A stretch of DNA of 64,000 bases from Marinibaculum pumilum (GTDB lineage Bacteria > Pseudomonadota > Alphaproteobacteria > Ferrovibrionales > Ferrovibrionaceae). The notes under the pieces were generated by a model, which did not search any database, was not told the DNA's origin, and worked only from the letters and a program-made list of their open reading frames with translations. The stretch lies in contig NZ_JBHRTR010000005.1 of assembly GCF_042646425.1 (NCBI RefSeq), positions 62,001 to 126,000 of the forward strand. The letters are read 5' to 3'. Below are positions 62,838 to 64,000 of the stretch, in pieces; within the stretch, counting starts at the first letter, position 1; each line of letters starts with the position of its first letter. The position numbers were made by a program, and so were the translations under genes.

Positions 62838-64000
62838 TCAGACCGCCGGCTGGGGTGCCGCCGCGCGGCCGCCGCCGGGCAGGAACAGCGCGGCGGCCAG
62901 TACCGCCAGGCCGAACAGGGCAAGGACCTGGAAGGTGGCGGCAAAGCCGCCGGCGCCGCCATGCAGCCAGGCGACCAGCGGCAGGGCGCTGGCGCTGGCG
63001 GTGAAGGACAGCAGGTAGCGCAGCGCATAGATCCGCCCGCGCCAGCCGGCGCTGGCATAGCGGGCCACCAGCGCGTCGTTGACCGTCACCTGGCCGAACA
63101 GGCCGAACATCAGGCCCGCGGCCGGCAGCAGCAGCAGCCAGCCCTGGGCGAAGGCGACGGCCAGCAGGCAGGGCGCCTGCACCAGCGCGAGCGGCAGGAA
63201 GACCGCCCGCAGCGACAGGCGGTCGATCCAGCGGCCGACGATCAGCTGCGAGACGGCGCCGAACAGGAACACGGCCGCCACGATCAGGCCCAGGGTGGCC
63301 GGGGAGGCGACGAGGTCGGACAGGCGCTCCTGGAACAGCTTCGGCATCGACACCGTGGTCGCGCTGAACGCCACGCCGCCTGCCAGGGTGGTCAGGGCCA
63401 GGATCGCGAAGGCGCGCTTCACTGCCGCCCGGGATGGCGCCGCTGCCGCAGCGGCAGTCGGCCCGAGGACGGGCCGCCCGGCGGCCGGCTGCCGGGGCAC
63501 CAGAAGCAGGAAGGCGAGTCCGGCCGCGATCGCAGCCAGGCCGGGCAGGATGAAGGCCGCTCGCCATCCGGCCAGTTCCACCATCGTCCCGGTCAGCAGC
63601 GCGGCGCCGGCAACGCCGACATTGCCCCAGACGCCGTTCAGACCGATCGCGCGGCCGAGGCGGGGCGCGGTGTCGACCAGCAGCGCGGTGCCGACCGGAT
63701 GGTAGATCGCGGCGAACAGGCCGAGCAGGGTCAGCGCGCCGGCCAGCTGCCAGGGCGACTGGACCAGGCCGGTGAGGATCGCCGCCAGGCCGCTGCCCAG
63801 GAAGAAGACCGCCAGCATGTCGCGCCGGTTCCAGCGATCGGCGAGCCAGCCGGCCGGAAGCGAGCCGGCGCCGAAGGCGATGAAGCCGCCGGTCGCCAGC
63901 GGCAGGAGTTCCGCGAAGTCCAGGCCGAAGGTGGGGCCCATGCCCAGCACGGCGGTCGGGAAGACCAGCATCAAAAGATGGTCAAGCAGATGGGCCAGAT
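62838..64000 (-). CDS. MFS transporter, N-terminus cut by the window end
   Basis: At least 386 residues, open to base 64000. The first visible residues (Leu-Ala-His-Leu-Leu-Asp-His-Leu) belong to the first helix, so only about 5-15 residues are missing. Twelve hydrophobic segments follow, with the MFS loop motif Gly-Trp-Leu-Ala-Asp-Arg-Trp-Asn-Arg-Arg between helices 2 and 3. It lies 122 bp before the antiporter gene on the same strand. The substrate is unknown; drug or sugar-efflux-type MFS are possible. Confidence 0.85.
   Translation of the reverse strand, partial: LAHLLDHLLMLVFPTAVLGMGPTFGLDFAELLPLATGGFIAFGAGSLPAGWLADRWNRRDMLAVFFLGSGLAAILTGLVQSPWQLAGALTLLGLFAAIYHPVGTALLVDTAPRLGRAIGLNGVWGNVGVAGAALLTGTMVELAGWRAAFILPGLAAIAAGLAFLLLVPRQPAAGRPVLGPTAAAAAAPSRAAVKRAFAILALTTLAGGVAFSATTVSMPKLFQERLSDLVASPATLGLIVAAVFLFGAVSQLIVGRWIDRLSLRAVFLPLALVQAPCLLAVAFAQGWLLLLPAAGLMFGLFGQVTVNDALVARYASAGWRGRIYALRYLLSFTASASALPLVAWLHGGAGGFAATFQVLALFGLAVLAAALFLPGGGRAAAPQPAV

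Overview
The window is about 64 kb of very GC-rich chromosomal DNA from an alphaproteobacterium, most likely of the Rhodospirillales type. The evidence is the unbroken order rpsB-tsf-pyrH-frr-uppS-cdsA-dxr-rseP-bamA-skp-lpxD-fabZ-lpxA-lpxI-lpxB, the use of LpxI rather than LpxH, HWE-type sensor kinases, a HupE/UreJ-type carrier and a TAXI-type TRAP transporter. No tRNA or rRNA gene, insertion sequence, CRISPR array or phage gene was found. The taxonomic call is an inference from gene content and order.

Left part (1-17.7 kb): the tail of an unidentified gene, then one strikingly AT-rich gene (163-1050, minus) encoding a protein with a HEPN-type R-x4-H motif. It is followed by a signalling block read leftwards: a CheB/CheR hybrid, a second CheB/CheR hybrid fused to an HWE histidine kinase, and a stand-alone receiver. 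Next come a LysE-type exporter, a FrnE/DsbA-like oxidoreductase, a putative sugar O-methyltransferase and a HupE-type metal carrier. Read rightwards from 12 kb are an SDR oxidoreductase, a small lipoprotein, a CaiB/BaiF CoA-transferase, a TPR-2OG-Fe(II) oxygenase fusion, an unknown helical protein and a secreted dienelactone-hydrolase-like enzyme. The gap after these holds a pair of inverted palindromic repeats with compensatory base changes.

Middle part (17.7-34.3 kb): seven genes read leftwards from 30.2 to 17.7 kb: FUSC exporter, MFS organic-acid symporter, two more FUSC exporters, catabolic acetolactate synthase, acetolactate decarboxylase and NAD-type malic enzyme. The last three form a short route from malate through pyruvate and acetolactate to acetoin. 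The first FUSC gene contains a 107-base run of N and two 15-bp minisatellites. Divergent from it are a TAXI-TRAP binding protein, its fused permease and a hot-dog thioesterase.

Right part (34.3-64 kb): a coiled-coil protein with a helix-turn-helix faces away from dnaE. After dnaE comes a 512-bp spacer with a LexA-like site and a good promoter for the rpsB cluster. That cluster runs without a break from translation (rpsB, tsf, frr) through nucleotide, isoprenoid and phospholipid genes to outer-membrane assembly and lipid A synthesis. Then come gltX and gltA (leftwards, gltA with a long structured leader), a tiny membrane protein, ComEC (rightwards), a CPA-type cation:proton antiporter (leftwards) and an MFS transporter that runs off the window end.

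The items most worth following up are the AT-rich HEPN-like gene, the FUSC/MFS/malate-to-acetoin cluster, and the three repeat or structure signals in the spacers near 17.5, 34.3 and 56.9 kb. I did not see an unmistakable new multigene system.
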